The notes: generated by a model not told the origin, from the letters alone. 64,000 nt of DNA from Circinella minor (GCA_016758965.1 JAEPRB010000160.1:1-64000), one strand, 5' to 3'; counted from the first letter of the stretch, positions 38,077 to 50,702 are shown. A program made the numbers and translations.

Positions 38077-41000
38077 TTATGCCTTTGCTTGAAGTCTTTT
38101 AATTTCTTCAGGTGTAAACTTTAACATCATTGTTAAAACGGGGATAAGCTGTGCCTATAATAATAGTAATAATCCTAATAAGTTCATATATTCCCACAAA
38201 ATACACGTCAAACAGGTTTAACTTACTCTAGTCGACCTTGCTTCAAGGAATTTTAAAATGACATTACGAAGGTATTCCATATTAATTTGTTCATCTTGAG
38301 ATCGTGGTGTACTAGGTGAATGTAAAGTTGGAGGTGATGATGATGATACTGTTGAATGCTCGGTATTATTAGGTGCAGTACTAGGAGATTGAGGACGTGG
38401 TGATGGCGATGGTGATGCGACTGTTTTTGATAACTTGCGGATTTCGTCTTTGAGTGTTTTATTGAGTGTTTTCAAATGACCTTCTCGAACCTTAATATTT
38501 TCAAGTTCTCGGCTTTGAGATTGTTTAAGTTTTTCTGCTTCTTCTTTCGCTTGTTTTAATTCATTCTAAAAAAAATAAAATAAAATTCCCCCCCAAAAAA
38601 AAATGTTTAGTAATGTTTTGTTTGTTTTAATTTCCAAACACATACGAACAAGACGAAGGGAGGGAAAGTAAGAAAGTGTGAGAGTAAAAGATTTTCTTTA
38701 CCATAAACGACTGTAGTTTTTGTGCTTCTTCTTCACTCTTGTCAAGATCACTTTCCATTTCATCTATTCGTTGTATTAAGATTTGCTTATCTCCTTCCAA
38801 CACATCCACATCCTTAGATTTTAATTGGAACTCTTCTGTTAATGACTTGAGTTGTTCTTCCAATTCTTGATACTGTTTCTGTAGGTCATCCATCTGATCT
38901 TGTTTTTCCTTTGTTGCTTCTTGAGCAGATTTAGCCTTGGCAGCTGCTTGTTCTAAATCTTGAGCCAACGATTGTCGTTCCTTTTGACTCTTGATCTTGT
39001 GAGCATCAAATTCCCTCTTTGTTTCCTCTACCATCCGTTGATAGTCCTCCAATGCCGTCAATTTTTCATTGGCCTCCTCCACTTGTCGTTCACTCTCCTT
39101 CAACCGATGTTGTAAGTCTTCATTCATGCTTTGAGAACTCTCAAACTCGGCTTGTTTAATTTGTAACTCATCAAACATACGATTTTTATCCTCGACTGCT
39201 TCCTTACGCTCCTTTTGTAAAATCTTGATTTCTGATTCGGTCGAGTGTAATTTTCCATTTAGTCGATTGATTTCATTCTTGAGTTCTTCCTGTTCAGTAA
39301 GTTGTTTTTGAAGTGACTCGACTTGGTCTAAAGCATCGGTCTTTTCTTTTTCCAGTTTGATGATTTGCTTCTTAGTCTTGCTCAAGACACTCACGTATTT
39401 TTTCGACTTTTCCTCAAGATCAGTTTGAGTAGCTCGCATGGTATCCATCTCCTTACGAATGGCATCCATCTCGACATCACGTTCGTTTAACATCTCTTTG
39501 ACGACCTTGACCGATTCGTTTGCATCTCGTAGCTTGTTGTTGAGTGATTTCACTTGAGCTTCTGATTCAGTTAATTGTTTCGATATTTCATCCTTTTCTT
39601 CTTCGTATTTGGTAATACTCTTCTTGATCGTATCCAATTCAGTTGACTTTTCAACGACCTTCTTTTCTTGTTGCTCCAGTTCTTGTTTTAATTTTTTAAT
39701 TTCGTCGTTGGTGTTGCCAGAATGTTCGCTTAACTCGTTTTCAAGTTTTTTTATTGCAGCTTCAGCTGTTTCTGCTCGTTCAGTAGCTGATTTGTTTTCA
39801 GTCTTGAGTTGTTCAACCTGTTCCGTACTTGTACTGGCATGCTCTTTTGCCTCAGTCTCGAGTTTGGTGATTGTTGCTTCAGCTAGTTCTGCTCGGTCAA
39901 TAGCTGTTTTATGCTCTTCCTTGAGTTTGTTTATTTCTTCTTCTGAAGTGCTGGTGCTCGATTCAACTTTTGTAAGAGTTGCTTCTGCTGTTTCCGCACG
40001 TTCCATCGCTACTTTATGTTCTTCTTTGAGCTTGTACATCTTTTTTTCAATTGTATCAACATGACTCTTTGCATCAGCCTCAACCTTTTTAATGGTTGCC
40101 TCGGCATTTTCTGCTCGTTCCATCGCTGTTTTATTCTCTGTCTTGAGCTTTTCAACTTCTTTTTCTGCAGTATTTCCACGATCCTCTACATCCTTTTCTA
40201 GTTTTGCGATGGTTGTTTCGGCCGTTTCAGCACGTTTCACTGCTTCCTCGAACTTTTCCTTGGCTTTTTCCAATTCAACAGTAGTACCAGTAGTAAGTTC
40301 CTTTAATTCTGTTTCGAGTTTTTTAATCGTTGCTTCGGCTGTCTCTGCACGTTCAATAGCTGTTTTTAATTCATCACCCTTACTGCTGTTGTCTTTAATG
40401 CTTTTTTCAAGCTCTTTAAAGGAGGATTCTGCTTTTTCTGCACGTTCAGCAGCTTCTTTAACTTGTTGTTCCCACTTGGTTGCTTCATTGGCACCATTCT
40501 CCTTTTGGTCGTTTTCCAGTTTTCCTAATGCTGCTTCAGCGGTTTTCACACGTTCGTTAGCCTTTTTGACTTGATTTTTTAACTTTTTAACTTCATCTTT
40601 TGTTTCGTCTTTAGTGGATTTCAGTTCATTCTGTAAATTGGTCACCGATGCTTCTGCTGATTCAGCTCGTTCCGTTATTTGTTTTATTTGTTGTTGTAAT
40701 TTTTGATTATGATCCTCACGATCCAATAGTTTATCATGAGCAGCATTAATTTGCTCTTTTGTTGTTACTAGTTCGTCTTGTAATTGTTTTAAATTATCAT
40801 TCTCTTGTTGCTGTTGTTGATCGTTTTTGTTGAGTTGGGCAAGTTGTTTTGTTAATTCTTCCACATGAGCCGATTGTTGTCGTAACTTTTGTTCAGCATC
40901 ATCGGCCTTGCTCATAAAATGCAATAAGCTCTTTTTAGACTCTTCTTTTTCTAGCAAGAGTTCTTCGACTTGATTTTTTAAAGAAGCAACACCGGTTTTT

Positions 41001-41164
41001 GAGGCCATCTCCTCTTTTTCTTCCGAGATCACTTTTATTTTCTGGACCAAGCCCCTCATAACGCCACGCTCACGCTCCATCTCCTTTTCTCGGGAGTCGA
41101 CTGCTTCCTGGAGTTCTTTTTTTAGCTTACTTATTTCCTCCTCTTGTGGACTATGCTCGGCCAT
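38077..41164 (-). CDS. GRIP-domain golgin, long coiled-coil Golgi tether
   Basis: Three exons (41164-38702, 38565-38227, 38154-38077) encode 959 residues. Exon 1 is a single 2463-nt coiled coil. Its first half has nine related blocks of the type ERAETAEATIKKLE spaced roughly 35-40 residues apart. A Ser/Pro linker (VASPSPSPRPQSPSTAP) precedes the C-terminal GRIP domain: NMEYLRNVILKFLEARSTRA and then QLIPVLTMMLKFTPEEIKRL. GRIP domains bind the GTPase Arl1 on trans-Golgi membranes. The Tyr in MEYLRNV corresponds to the conserved Tyr needed for that binding. The likely role is vesicle tethering, similar to yeast Imh1 or animal golgin-97/245. The start is the first ATG of the long frame (MAEHSPQEEEISKLKK). 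Confidence 0.93.
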
Positions 41165-42282
41165 GGTGCATCATATGATTTAAGAAAAAAAAAAGAAAAA
41201 AGAAGTAATAAAAAGAAAAAAAGAGCGGGACTAACGTCACTAGTTTTATTAAAGCAACACTCGGCCAGAACAATTCATTTCATAAGAACTGCACATATCA
41301 CAAAAAAAAAGTTATATTATCGCTTTTTTTCGTTTAAAAAAAACATAATTAACCATCATTTATTCCTTTTCCTCCCCTTTTTTTGTTTTCTTTCATCATA
41401 TGCTTGTTTCTACCCCCTCGCTACAGGGTCTTTCTTTCGATTTTACAACCACCCCTGAATAAAATTGCTCAGTTATCTTTAACATCAAAATTATCCTATA
41501 TGCTCTCCGCTGAAAGGAAAACTTCCTCTTATGGCCTGGTCATTTAAATGGCATCATATTCAGACGTCAGACAATAAAGAGCAGCGATAGAAACACGGTA
41601 GAGCCCATTCTCTTCCTCCAACAAAAAAGAAAACACATTGAGCCATGAATACCCATGTTTTTAATTAAATTCTCGATTCGTTTCCATAGCAATAGACTCG
41701 AACACGTTTTTTTTCTAGCTATGTTACTCAGGATCTTTGTGTAGACATTACCTTTATTGGGATGTTCTTAAGGAAATACAGTAAGTCATATCGATTTTTG
41801 TCTTAATTTTTTTTATCTACTCTTTACAAAATATGCATGATTTAGCATCGGAAATTTTTTTAAGAAAAGACGATATGTATAACTGTAATATACAAAGTTG
41901 AAAATCAACATATTAAGTAAATATATAATGATGGATATCTCAGTTACAGTAATTTCCTGTTAAAGCGGTACTTCCCATATGTGAACATATGTACCAATTG
42001 AACGAAATATCGGTTCGACCTTTTAATAGGCTATCCTATGTAACAACTAAAGAACATACTGTAAGATTACATATAATTATATTAAGCCGTACAAGTCAAA
42101 GAGATAACAGTTCATATGATGTAGCCAATCGTTTAAAATAATCTTCTTACTTATGGAACTTCATTTCTTGTGGTAAAAATGATTACACCCACAACAAAAA
42201 ATCTATTTATATAGATTTTAGTGAGTAGCTGCATAAATTGTTGGGATTACTTGTATTACTATCACAATTACATACTGTACCT
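41165..42282. other. Intergenic DNA
   Basis: Promoter side of the golgin gene, with A-rich tracts, then AT-rich DNA. No supported gene. Confidence 0.45.
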
Positions 42283-42777
42283 GAATGATGAACAAGTACA
42301 TGAAGAAGTTGGGGAAGAATAAGAAAACGTCAATGTGAATGTGGTGGAAAGGAGCTTCTGTTTTCAACAATTCTTTGACGGACTTCCACTTAATGACAAA
42401 AATAATTTGAGTATTTTTATTCGTTGCATGAATGAATAAAACAACTTTAAGCAAAGGAAAAAGGCGAAATACCATTTTTACAAGCTTACATGAATGATTT
42501 CAGCAATAAAAAGAGGAAAGATCATTGGTATTTTAATAAAGATAGGTAATCTTTGATACGCGGCAAAATATAGAAAAATTGATCTGTTATTGAAAACAAG
42601 GAGCGAGGGAAGATAAAAGAAAATAATTGAATTATGATCAAACGAGTAAAAAACGGCTATGCAGTTGGGGCAGACGTAAAAATTACCTAATAATGTAGAA
42701 AATAAAAAATAAAAAACTTGTATCATATCACATAAAAGTATTTTCTGTGGATTAAACGGGTATGTATGTAACAACAA
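42283..42777 (-). other. Possible membrane-protein exons, unassigned
   Basis: Two minus-strand pieces look coding. About 42700-42485 is a hydrophobic open stretch (FYLPSLLVFNNRSIFLYFAA). About 42396-42283, after an ATTAAG acceptor-like site and before GTACAG, reads WKSVKELLKTEAPFHHIHID and then VFLFFPNFFMYLFIIQ. They could be exons of one multi-span membrane protein, intact or decayed, but no start, end or family can be fixed. Confidence 0.25.
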
Positions 42778-42835
42778 TGATATATAATATGGTGAACAAT
42801 CATTAACCGATTTTGTTCGAACGCAATTTTCTGGG

Positions 42836-42838
<3 letters not shown>

Positions 42839-42868
<30 letters not shown>
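42839..42868. repeat. (TA)n microsatellite
   Basis: About 15 uninterrupted TA dinucleotides in intergenic DNA. Confidence 0.95.
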
Positions 42869-42872
<4 letters not shown>

Positions 42873-43199
42873 TATGTTAAATTATCCTAATTAAATTTAT
42901 GATGACTCACTATAAACCATTACTTCTTGCGGGAAAGTTCAACTTCTAATCCCTATATAGTAAAGAAGGAGAATAAGCTGACATTGTATAAGCTATACTA
43001 AATAATAGATATTTTCAATAAGCGTGTAGCTTAATGTAAACTGTCTAAAGGAGCCTTCGATTAAGGATTTGGTAATCATAAAAAAAAAAGAATAAAATTA
43101 AGCTTATTTTATGATATTTTTAATTCAATTTTTAACTAAGAATGTCTCATACTAGAATTTTTATTATATGGTCTAGTATAGGTTGCTTGTTTGTCATTA

Positions 43200-43950
43200 T
43201 TTAGCAAGTGATAATCATGATGTTTATATTACTTTCATAATCTTTCACATAAGCCGTAAATAAATTCTTGTCTCTCACTGGTGCTAGCGTCTCCATTATT
43301 GTCTGTACCACATTTACACTTCTTGACCCAGTTGAAGTTGTGATCAGCATAGTGCATCCCCAATTTGGATCTGTTATCACGGATGTTTTTGTGATCTCAT
43401 TACAAGGTTTTAGCTCTATTCTATAAAAGTAAGTAGTCTTTCTTTACTCGAGTTATTTATCTTTTCAACCCCATTGCTCTAAAAAAAAAGATAGATGAGC
43501 TATTCTACGTACTAATAAAGTTTTATTGTGTTTCTTTGAAACTAAAAGTTGAGGTATTTGAATTCTTCTTTTTACGCGAAGTTGTACGGGAAATATGATT
43601 TAAAAAAAGTAGAAGATAAAGTGATATATATAAATTGGGCTGTTTTAGAATTAATGAAGATCTTATTTAGAAGCTCATATTTTAAAAAATAATCTTAGGA
43701 CAACAGTGAATAATGTTAAAATTTTTTGGCGTGGGACTCAAAGCCAACACTGGGAATACCATATTCCGGATGAGAAGGTTTGTAAGGAGGTCTGTGCTTT
43801 CTCGGAGTTTTGCTGTGAAACAACTGATAATAGTTACTTGAAGGCACTGTGGCAACCCTACTTCTTTATCATTTACTTTGTTTAGTTTTTCAAAATCATC
43901 ATCCTCTTCAAGTTTTGTTAATACAAGCTTATACTTTACTTGGTAATAAA
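43200..43950 (-). pseudogene. Unknown gene relic with coding text in two frames
   Basis: On the minus strand about 43940-43860 reads TKLEEDDDFEKLNKVNDKE. From about 43858 to 43721 a different frame reads ATVPSSNYYQLFHSKTPRK and then HRPPYKPSHPEYGIPSVGFE, ending in a stop. The original frame also stays open across the same stretch. Further downstream, about 43420-43205 after a TTTATAG acceptor, comes IELKPCNEITKTSVITDPNW and then GCTMLITTSTGSRSVNVVQT. The pieces look protein-like but do not join cleanly. A frameshifted, decayed gene is the simplest reading. The family is not recognised. Confidence 0.4.
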
Positions 43951-44059
43951 ATTACCTGCGCTGTATTTTAATTGAAATAAACCAATGAAAAAAACTTAAA
44001 TTAAACCGGTCACGAAAGAAAAAGTTATAAAAGAGGGTCATTTTTCGCCCCAATTGATT

Positions 44060-44275
44060 TTTTTTTCTTAACGGCATTGGTCCAGGGAGAAAGAATAGTC
44101 AGCGAAACCGGTTAGGCCATGGCTGGGAGTAGTCCGCTTCCTCTTTCGCAAACTGTTGCCAACCGGTGTTAGCACAACGGCAAGAGTCCCTAGAGTTAAC
44201 CTGCAGTCAGCTATTTAGCCCACTTCCGCTTACGCAAACTTTTGTTACCTAGCATTGGTCTTTTTTCTTTTATAT
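44060..44275. repeat. GC-richer block with imperfect internal duplication
   Basis: The segment starting CCGCTTCCTCTTTCGCAAAC at about 44139 recurs, diverged, as CCACTTCCGCTTACGCAAAC at about 44221. GCATTGGTC occurs near both ends (about 44083 and 44253). The base composition is clearly richer in G+C than its surroundings. No coding frame or known RNA was recognised. Confidence 0.5.
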
Positions 44276-45737
44276 GCCCTTTTTTTTTTTTTTTTATAAA
44301 AGAAAGAAAAGTCGCAAGGTCTTCTTTTTCCGCTTTCTTCTCCTCACAGAAGATAAAAATTTATTAAGAAAATGATAAAAAAATTAATTCTTTTATAATA
44401 GTAGTAGTAAATAATAATAAGTTCAATTCAGAACTTTTTTTAATTTTTTTGTGGCAAAGAAGTGTGTGTGTTTTTTAAGTGTGTTTCTGTTACCATAGTA
44501 AAGTGCACAAACATAAATGCGTAGTTATAGAAAAAAACACGCATATTTCATACTTGCAAAATGATTTTCTGCATAATTTTTTTTGTCGAAGTCCCATTTG
44601 ATTGAAGTACGTAGTTATAAAAAAGAAGTGCAAAAAAAAAAATACTTCAAAGACTTCATTTTGTAGAATTGTTCAAATGAAGTTTACAGAAAAAAATGGA
44701 CTCTTTTATTTGCTCTTTTAAATCTTCTCTTATGACAGTGTGAGATGAGTAGCGATAGAAAATAAAAAGCCATTTGTAAATAATGGTACTACGTATTGTA
44801 AATGCGTGTGAGATCTTTGAAATCAATGTGTGCTTTGACATTCTTACTTTCCTCTCCAATGATACAGCGGAGGCTACCCTTATTATACGTATGACTATAG
44901 CAGAGTAAATTTTTGGGCGGATTTATATATCTTTTGCCTGTAGACTAAAATTAATCAATATGTATGTAATCACTTGGTGATAAGGACACATAACATAAAA
45001 ATAAAATTATGTATAAAATAAGTATAGAAACCAATCTGTTTTTTTTTTCAGAATCCATAGTGATTTTATTATTTGATTTGATTTTTAAAAGGAAGAAATT
45101 ATCATCTTTATTATATTCGTACTATTATAACTATATTGATATTTGATCTGCACACATAGCATTTTGTATTCTAATTATTATTATTTTGTTCATTTTTGTA
45201 CAGATTTGCCATATCACATAATTATCAACTTCATTAATAAATATCATCGAAGGTCACTTTTTTCTCTTAAGAAATTTATAAAAGTATAATCGTAGGAAAA
45301 ACACCGTTGATTCACCCAACAGTCTAGTGTTAAAGAAAATGACAGAGAATATTATTAAGACAAAGGAAGAAGGTAAAGGTCGACTGATTATATACATAAA
45401 AGAAATACGTACGTATGAATAATAGAATATGATATTTTTTTTTTTTTTAAAAAAAAAGAGTAGAATCTGCCTATAAATACTCAAGTATTCTAGGATAATT
45501 GGGCAAATGTAAGATGAATGCAGTATGTTATTACAGTAGTTTATCTTTTTCTAATTGAAAATATGATTGATTCATCTACGTTATTTACTGTATACTATTA
45601 CAGTACCAAAGTAGTTTGTAATATTAAAGTATTCAATGTGTGATTGAAGTACTTCGTATAAAGATATAAAATAAAGAAGAAGTAATACACTATGTAGTTT
45701 TATTTGATTAATAAATTGTATAAAATAGAATAGAAAT
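44276..45737. other. Intergenic DNA
   Basis: AT-rich with many homopolymer runs and no supported gene. The frames present are short and without family resemblance. Confidence 0.45.
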
Positions 45738-45992
45738 ATGAGTTGTGGGAGTTCTTACGTATATTCAGGAATATTACGTCTGAATCCACAAGAGAAATCT
45801 CATAATGCGCGTAAGAGACTTTATGCTCAAAGAAAACCATATTGTCAGGTCAATTTAATTGTTAAAAGACTAAAAGATTTTAAAGGTAAAAGTAGAACTG
45901 AAGAAAAGATTTATTTAAAATTATGTTGGGCTATTTATACTATTTTCAATGACGAAAAAGTGACATATTGCTTCGTCGTAAAAGTGTCATAG
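45738..45992 (+). CDS. Hypothetical 84-residue protein
   Basis: A single ATG-started frame encodes a basic protein (MSCGSSYVYSGILRLNPQEK, then SHNARKRLYAQRKPYCQV). Its composition is more protein-like than most AT-rich chance frames nearby. No signal peptide, membrane span or known motif is seen. It may be an exon or fragment of a larger gene. Confidence 0.35.
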   Translation: MSCGSSYVYSGILRLNPQEKSHNARKRLYAQRKPYCQVNLIVKRLKDFKGKSRTEEKIYLKLCWAIYTIFNDEKVTYCFVVKVS

Positions 45993-46301
45993 CACGCACC
46001 AGTAATATCACGTAGTTTGACATTTTGTGATACTTTAACGGTGATGTAAGTACTAATAATAATACTAATAATAATAACGATAACAAGGATAATAATAATA
46101 GTAATGATAAATAATGAAGACAATAATAATGATAATATAAAATGTTTTTAATTTTTATGCGCTACAATATGTTAAATATAAGGCGGCGTTTTTAAATTAA
46201 TAAAAACTGTATTTAAATATAGTGCTTTCGCTTTATTATTAAAGATATATAGAATGGTAAATGGTATTATATTTAGTATTTTGTTACAGAATAGAATATA
46301 T
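45993..46301. other. AT-rich intergenic with AAT/ATA repeats
   Basis: The stretch from about 46045 to 46135 is a degenerate ATAATA/GATAAT simple repeat. It lies in the 3' flank of the minus-strand lysozyme gene. Confidence 0.6.
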
Positions 46302-47349
46302 TTAACCATAGTAGTTGGTATCGAATCCGGCGGAACAGAAAGTGACATCACCGGAATATTGCTATTATTATAAAAAATAGAAAAATAAAACGTTAAACAT
46401 CTTTGATAACCAGAATTTGTCAAATGGATTATAACTAAATCATATATAAAATAGTAATAGTAAAATACCTTGACAGTAGGTGTAGTCCATCCACCAAATG
46501 CTGCAAAGTTGTCAAAAGATTTGTTATCATCCCAGTGAGCGTACCAGACGGGAACACTGGAATCCAATTCCCAGTCATTAGAGCCTACAATTTGGGACCA
46601 TTGAGATGCGCTAGAGTAAACACCCCATTTCCAACCGGAGCCATCAAGTGCTGCCTTGAAACCTTGCAAAGCTATAACAGTTGTTATAAGTTTATATTTA
46701 AAATAAATAAACGTATTGTTAGTATCTTTATTACTGTGTGTTCAGTATATCAAAAGAATAAATACAATATAGGAATCAACTTACTTGATTGAGCACTTTC
46801 TGGAGAAGGCCAGTTATTGGCAGAGGGATCAATTTCAACATCCAACCAAAGAGTACCAACCTTCATACTGTTACTACCAACGTAGTCAATGATTTCTTGA
46901 ACTTGGGTTTCAGCTGATTTACATGAGTCACGACCAGTACATGGAAACATGTACAGATCAACACCATCAAAACCACCATCAAGAGCATTTTGATAATTTT
47001 GTTGACAATTACTGTCAAGTGCACCACCCTAATATCATAAAATAATTGATAATATAACATTAAATATAGTAATAATTGTTAGACAGATAGCAATTATATA
47101 AACATATAAGAAGGTTGACCTAATTCGGTAAATAAACTTTGATCAATTTATTATATCACAACTTACAGGGTTTTGACCATAAGCTTCAATGTAGCAACGG
47201 ACAACGGCTTGGGTAAATCCTTCACCTTTAGCACATTGGAAAGAAGAAACGTCAGTAAGAGCAGAGACATCAACACCAATGGTTTGAGCTTGAGCGAATC
47301 CGATAGCGGATGCAATGGACAAGGTAATGGCAGCAAATTTCTTAAACAT
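46302..47349 (-). CDS. Secreted GH25-like lysozyme, paralogue 1
   Basis: Four exons (47349-47167, 47028-46785, 46671-46469, 46361-46302) encode 229 residues. Residues 1-21 (MFKKFAAITLSIASAIGFAQ) are a signal peptide. The glycoside hydrolase family 25 fold is shown by the first strand TIGVDVSAL, FTQAVVRCYIEAYG, GVDLYMFPCTGRDSCKSAE, the catalytic DxE in GTLWLDVEIDPSANNW, WKWGVYSSASQW, VPVWYAHWDD and the C-terminal YSGDVTFCSAGFDTNYYG. GH25 enzymes cleave the beta-1,4 bond between N-acetylmuramic acid and N-acetylglucosamine in bacterial peptidoglycan. Secretion suggests a role in competing with or feeding on bacteria, which is inference. A close paralogue lies at 57047-58173 on the other strand. 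Confidence 0.93.
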
Positions 47350-48050
47350 TATTAAGATATGGTTTGTTTGTAATTAATGGTACAGTAATTAGAAAAAATT
47401 GTTTCACTTTCTGGATTTTGGAGTGTCCTTTTATATCTTTTATTCAGAGCTTGTAATACAAGTTCATCCACGCACCCCTTTTTTTTATTCCACCGCTTCC
47501 TTCCGGCTCAATTACAACCCACCTAATATGTTTTTTTTTATTGTACCGATTAAGTTTGGTTCAGTTTATTCACTACTTGAATAAAAAAAGTTAAATCGTA
47601 AAAAGGATATGAGAAAAAGTAGTACGATACTCATCAATAATATATATGTGATACCTGTCAAAAGGAACTAAATCACTTAAAGAATAGCATAATTCTACCT
47701 ATTAAGCCAGTTATTAATTGCATGACAGATCTTCATGGTCCGCTATTGGGTGGCAATTTACAAAAGCAGAAAAAAAAATCTAGGACAAACCCCTCTTTCT
47801 GTTCCGAGGAGTATATTGTTATTGAGCAAAAAGTAAATTTTTATTTTAACAGTAAAACACATTAACCTATAATAACTTGTTCTTCTTTTTTGGCTTCCTC
47901 AGTAACTATATAATTAAAAACAGTGCTATATTCTGTTATTATCAAAAACGCCATAAACCCTGCTTTTAAGATATTTAATTATTAGAAAGTTCTTTGAAAA
48001 AAAAAAGATAAAATTTCAGGATATATCATACGTAATGATAAAAACTATCA
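47350..48050. other. Upstream region of lysozyme paralogue 1
   Basis: Intergenic DNA carrying the promoter of the minus-strand lysozyme gene. I see no clear TATA box or factor site and no gene. Confidence 0.4.
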
Positions 48051-48059
48051 AATTTTATT

Positions 48060-48600
48060 GAGCTATCAAGAAAGACCTGCTGATGTAATCGTGGGTAGAA
48101 AATATGCACGTTTGCAACTTTTAACGGACCCTCCTTTTGATTTCTGCCGTACTGCCGTTCAAATGGTATGTAGGGAACAAAAAGGTGGGACAAAGTGTTT
48201 GTTTTAAGATTTTATGAGGAATAGTATTTTAGGGTCACTTTCTATTTACTGTTTCTGTTTCAATGTGTTTATAATAATATGTCGCATGTGCTAATTAGCT
48301 TATACCAAACAGTATACGTATCTGAATAATTATTGATTTTGGCAGTATCATACACTCTTTTCTGCTCATATAGTATTCTTACATAAGAATAACAGAAAAG
48401 ACAATAATAAAGTATCTTGTTTATGTTGATCTTTATTGATAGTAATTAAACTTTTCTGCTTATACAGATTTGATTATTACCAAGATATACGTATGCAGCT
48501 ACGTTCAAGTACAAAGATGAATGCTACGCATATCATTACTAATGTTTCACACAATACGCTGGTCATTAGATTTTCAATTCAATTAATGGTAATAAAGAAT
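48060..48600 (+). other. Two coding-like exon fragments, unassigned
   Basis: At about 48059-48163 the frame SYQERPADVIVGRKYARLQL, LTDPPFDFCRTAVQM ends at a GTATGT donor. At about 48467-48588, after an ATACAG acceptor, FDYYQDIRMQLRSSTKMNAT, HIITNVSHNTLVIRFSIQLM ends at a GTAATA donor. Both look like real exons on the plus strand. I cannot find the start, the end or the family, and the gap between them holds stops. They may be remnants of one gene. Confidence 0.3.
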
Positions 48601-48649
48601 CAGTTCCTATGCTACTCATTTTCTTAAAGACCTTATTCCTATAATATTT

Positions 48650-50700
48650 GAGAATTCACACGCATTGAATTGTTTTTTTTTGTGACACAAAGATTTTTCC
48701 GGATGTGCGGAGGAAAAAGAGTGTTTAATTATTGCTTAATTTACTATTATTGCAATAATCACTTGTAACACCGCGAACCAAAAAGAAAGATGATCGAAAT
48801 TCAAACCACTTTATGTGCGCGCAACTATATTATAAATGTTATCAAAAAAAAAGTCTGGCCCATGTGGATTGCAATACTGTATTCAGAATGGATAAAATAG
48901 AATAAAGTCTAGAGCGGTACCAACAAATAAAATGATGTTGTCAAATTGTAGTTATATTGTTGTTATTTTTCTATTCATTCTGGCTAAATTATTTTCGCGC
49001 TGCGCAAGACCTTGTATATATGTATCAGTATCTAAAACAACGCGAACATAAAATTGTATTTTTAAGCAAAGTAAAAAATAATTTGAACGTAAATAATTAG
49101 GGAAAGTAACTGATATAAAGTAAGCGTAAAGATATCATATGAAAATTATAAACTGACGTGCTGTGTAACTGAAAGATCGTAGATTTCACCCCAGGACCCC
49201 AGATGTTAAACATAAACAATAAGAGCGATACGTATAACAACTTGGGTACTAGCTTACGCAACACATCGAACTAATGTACCCTGTATATTTCTATATTTAA
49301 TCAAAAGGGTACGACATTATGATCTGGTGATGATGTTGATTTTTGAGTTACGTTGTTATCATAAAGTTTCATCACCATTCCACATATACATGCCCAGGGA
49401 TTTTTGTATTTATAATAATAATTAAGAGCAGATAGCAGTAGTATCTCTGTTTTACTCAGTTTTAGTAATAAATAATTGTTATTGTTTATACAATAATAGG
49501 TACAAAGGCAAAAGAAAAGTTCATTTGTGATCAAAATTCATCGAGGCAATGCTTTCAGGTATATTTAGGTAAAATTCAAGTATAGAAAATGTTTCACAGC
49601 CGATATTCACTGGGGTGTTGTACATGAATCCCATTTACAGGGAATAAAACTAATCAGCAGGCTCTAATAATGCAAACTGTAATGTGCTACAGCTTTATTT
49701 CCCAAATCAATAATAGCATGACGATTTATTGTTGGCAGAAATCCATATTGGTAATATCTATGGGCTATTAAGGAAACATGATAAATCATTTCAAAAATAC
49801 ATTTGCTATTTCAATCATTTTTTACCTTGTATAGTCGATCAACAAAAACAATATAAAGAATAAATAAGTAGAACATGAGTAGGTTTTTTGCTTATAATAT
49901 AACCAATAACTACGAAAGCTTTTCATGAATGTTCATTACCCTGAGATGCGAAAATGGTCAATAAACTACTCTGAGCACCATGGGAAACAAAGCCAGGTGT
50001 CTATATATGTTGAATTACTAAGTGCTACAAGATCCCCCTATGCATATGTTTTTCTTTTACGTACGAGAATAAATTTTACTTGGTTAGATATATATTTCGA
50101 AAATTGAACGTTTCAAGTTGCAAACTTCATCTGCAGTTTTTTTCTAAGCTTCATAAATTTGTTGCAGGTGCAAAGTGTGCTACTTCGAGGTTCTACATTT
50201 GTCAAAGCTCATTACACGTATTTTATCCTGGAGATCGTGTAGAAGAAGAAAATACAGTAGCTAGTACCATAGCATTCTCTGAATCTGCTTTGCTTTTATT
50301 AAATGTGATGTCTAGAAGTTTCAGTAAAACAATCCAGAAAGTATGGAGACACTAATAATCCGCCATGTTTCTTGCCACACGTTATAAGTGATAATCTTGT
50401 AACGCTTAGATATTAACATAACTTTGTAAATTAAGTAGCAACTTAATATTTCTATAACATTCTCGCTGTCATATTATAACTCTACATATTTATAACGTAT
50501 ATTACGTTTTTATTATAGGTATAATAGTTTATTGATAAGAATGCTTTCAACTATAAAATACATTATTTTGTATATATATGTATAGTCTCAATAATATGAT
50601 ATAGTTAAACTGGAAATTTGGTAGTGTAAAATAACTAAATACACATTAATCAAATTGCATAAGCGAAGGACTTTTTTTTCATAGCAGGACTTTTATTAAT
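48650..50700. other. Intergenic DNA
   Basis: AT-rich. An open stretch at about 50155-50355 on the plus strand (AKCATSRFYICQSSLHVFYP, GDRVEEENTVASTI) follows a TTGCAG acceptor-like site but cannot be placed in a gene. Nothing else is supported. Confidence 0.35.
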
Positions 50701-50702
50701 AT

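Noticed and set aside
39609..40574. Long plus-strand open frames rich in Ser and Ala opposite the golgin gene
   Set aside because: They are antisense to the 2.46-kb coiled-coil exon and mirror its repeat structure.
43020..43080. Mitochondrial tRNA-like text (GTAGCTTAATG followed by a GGAGCCTTCGATTAAGG stretch), possibly a mitochondrial DNA insert
   Set aside because: I could not fold a full cloverleaf with matching acceptor stem, and the flanks do not look mitochondrial.
44445..44460. T-rich Sm-like site suggesting a small nuclear RNA
   Set aside because: T-rich words of this kind are everywhere in this AT-rich DNA, and no U1-U6 sequence landmarks are present.
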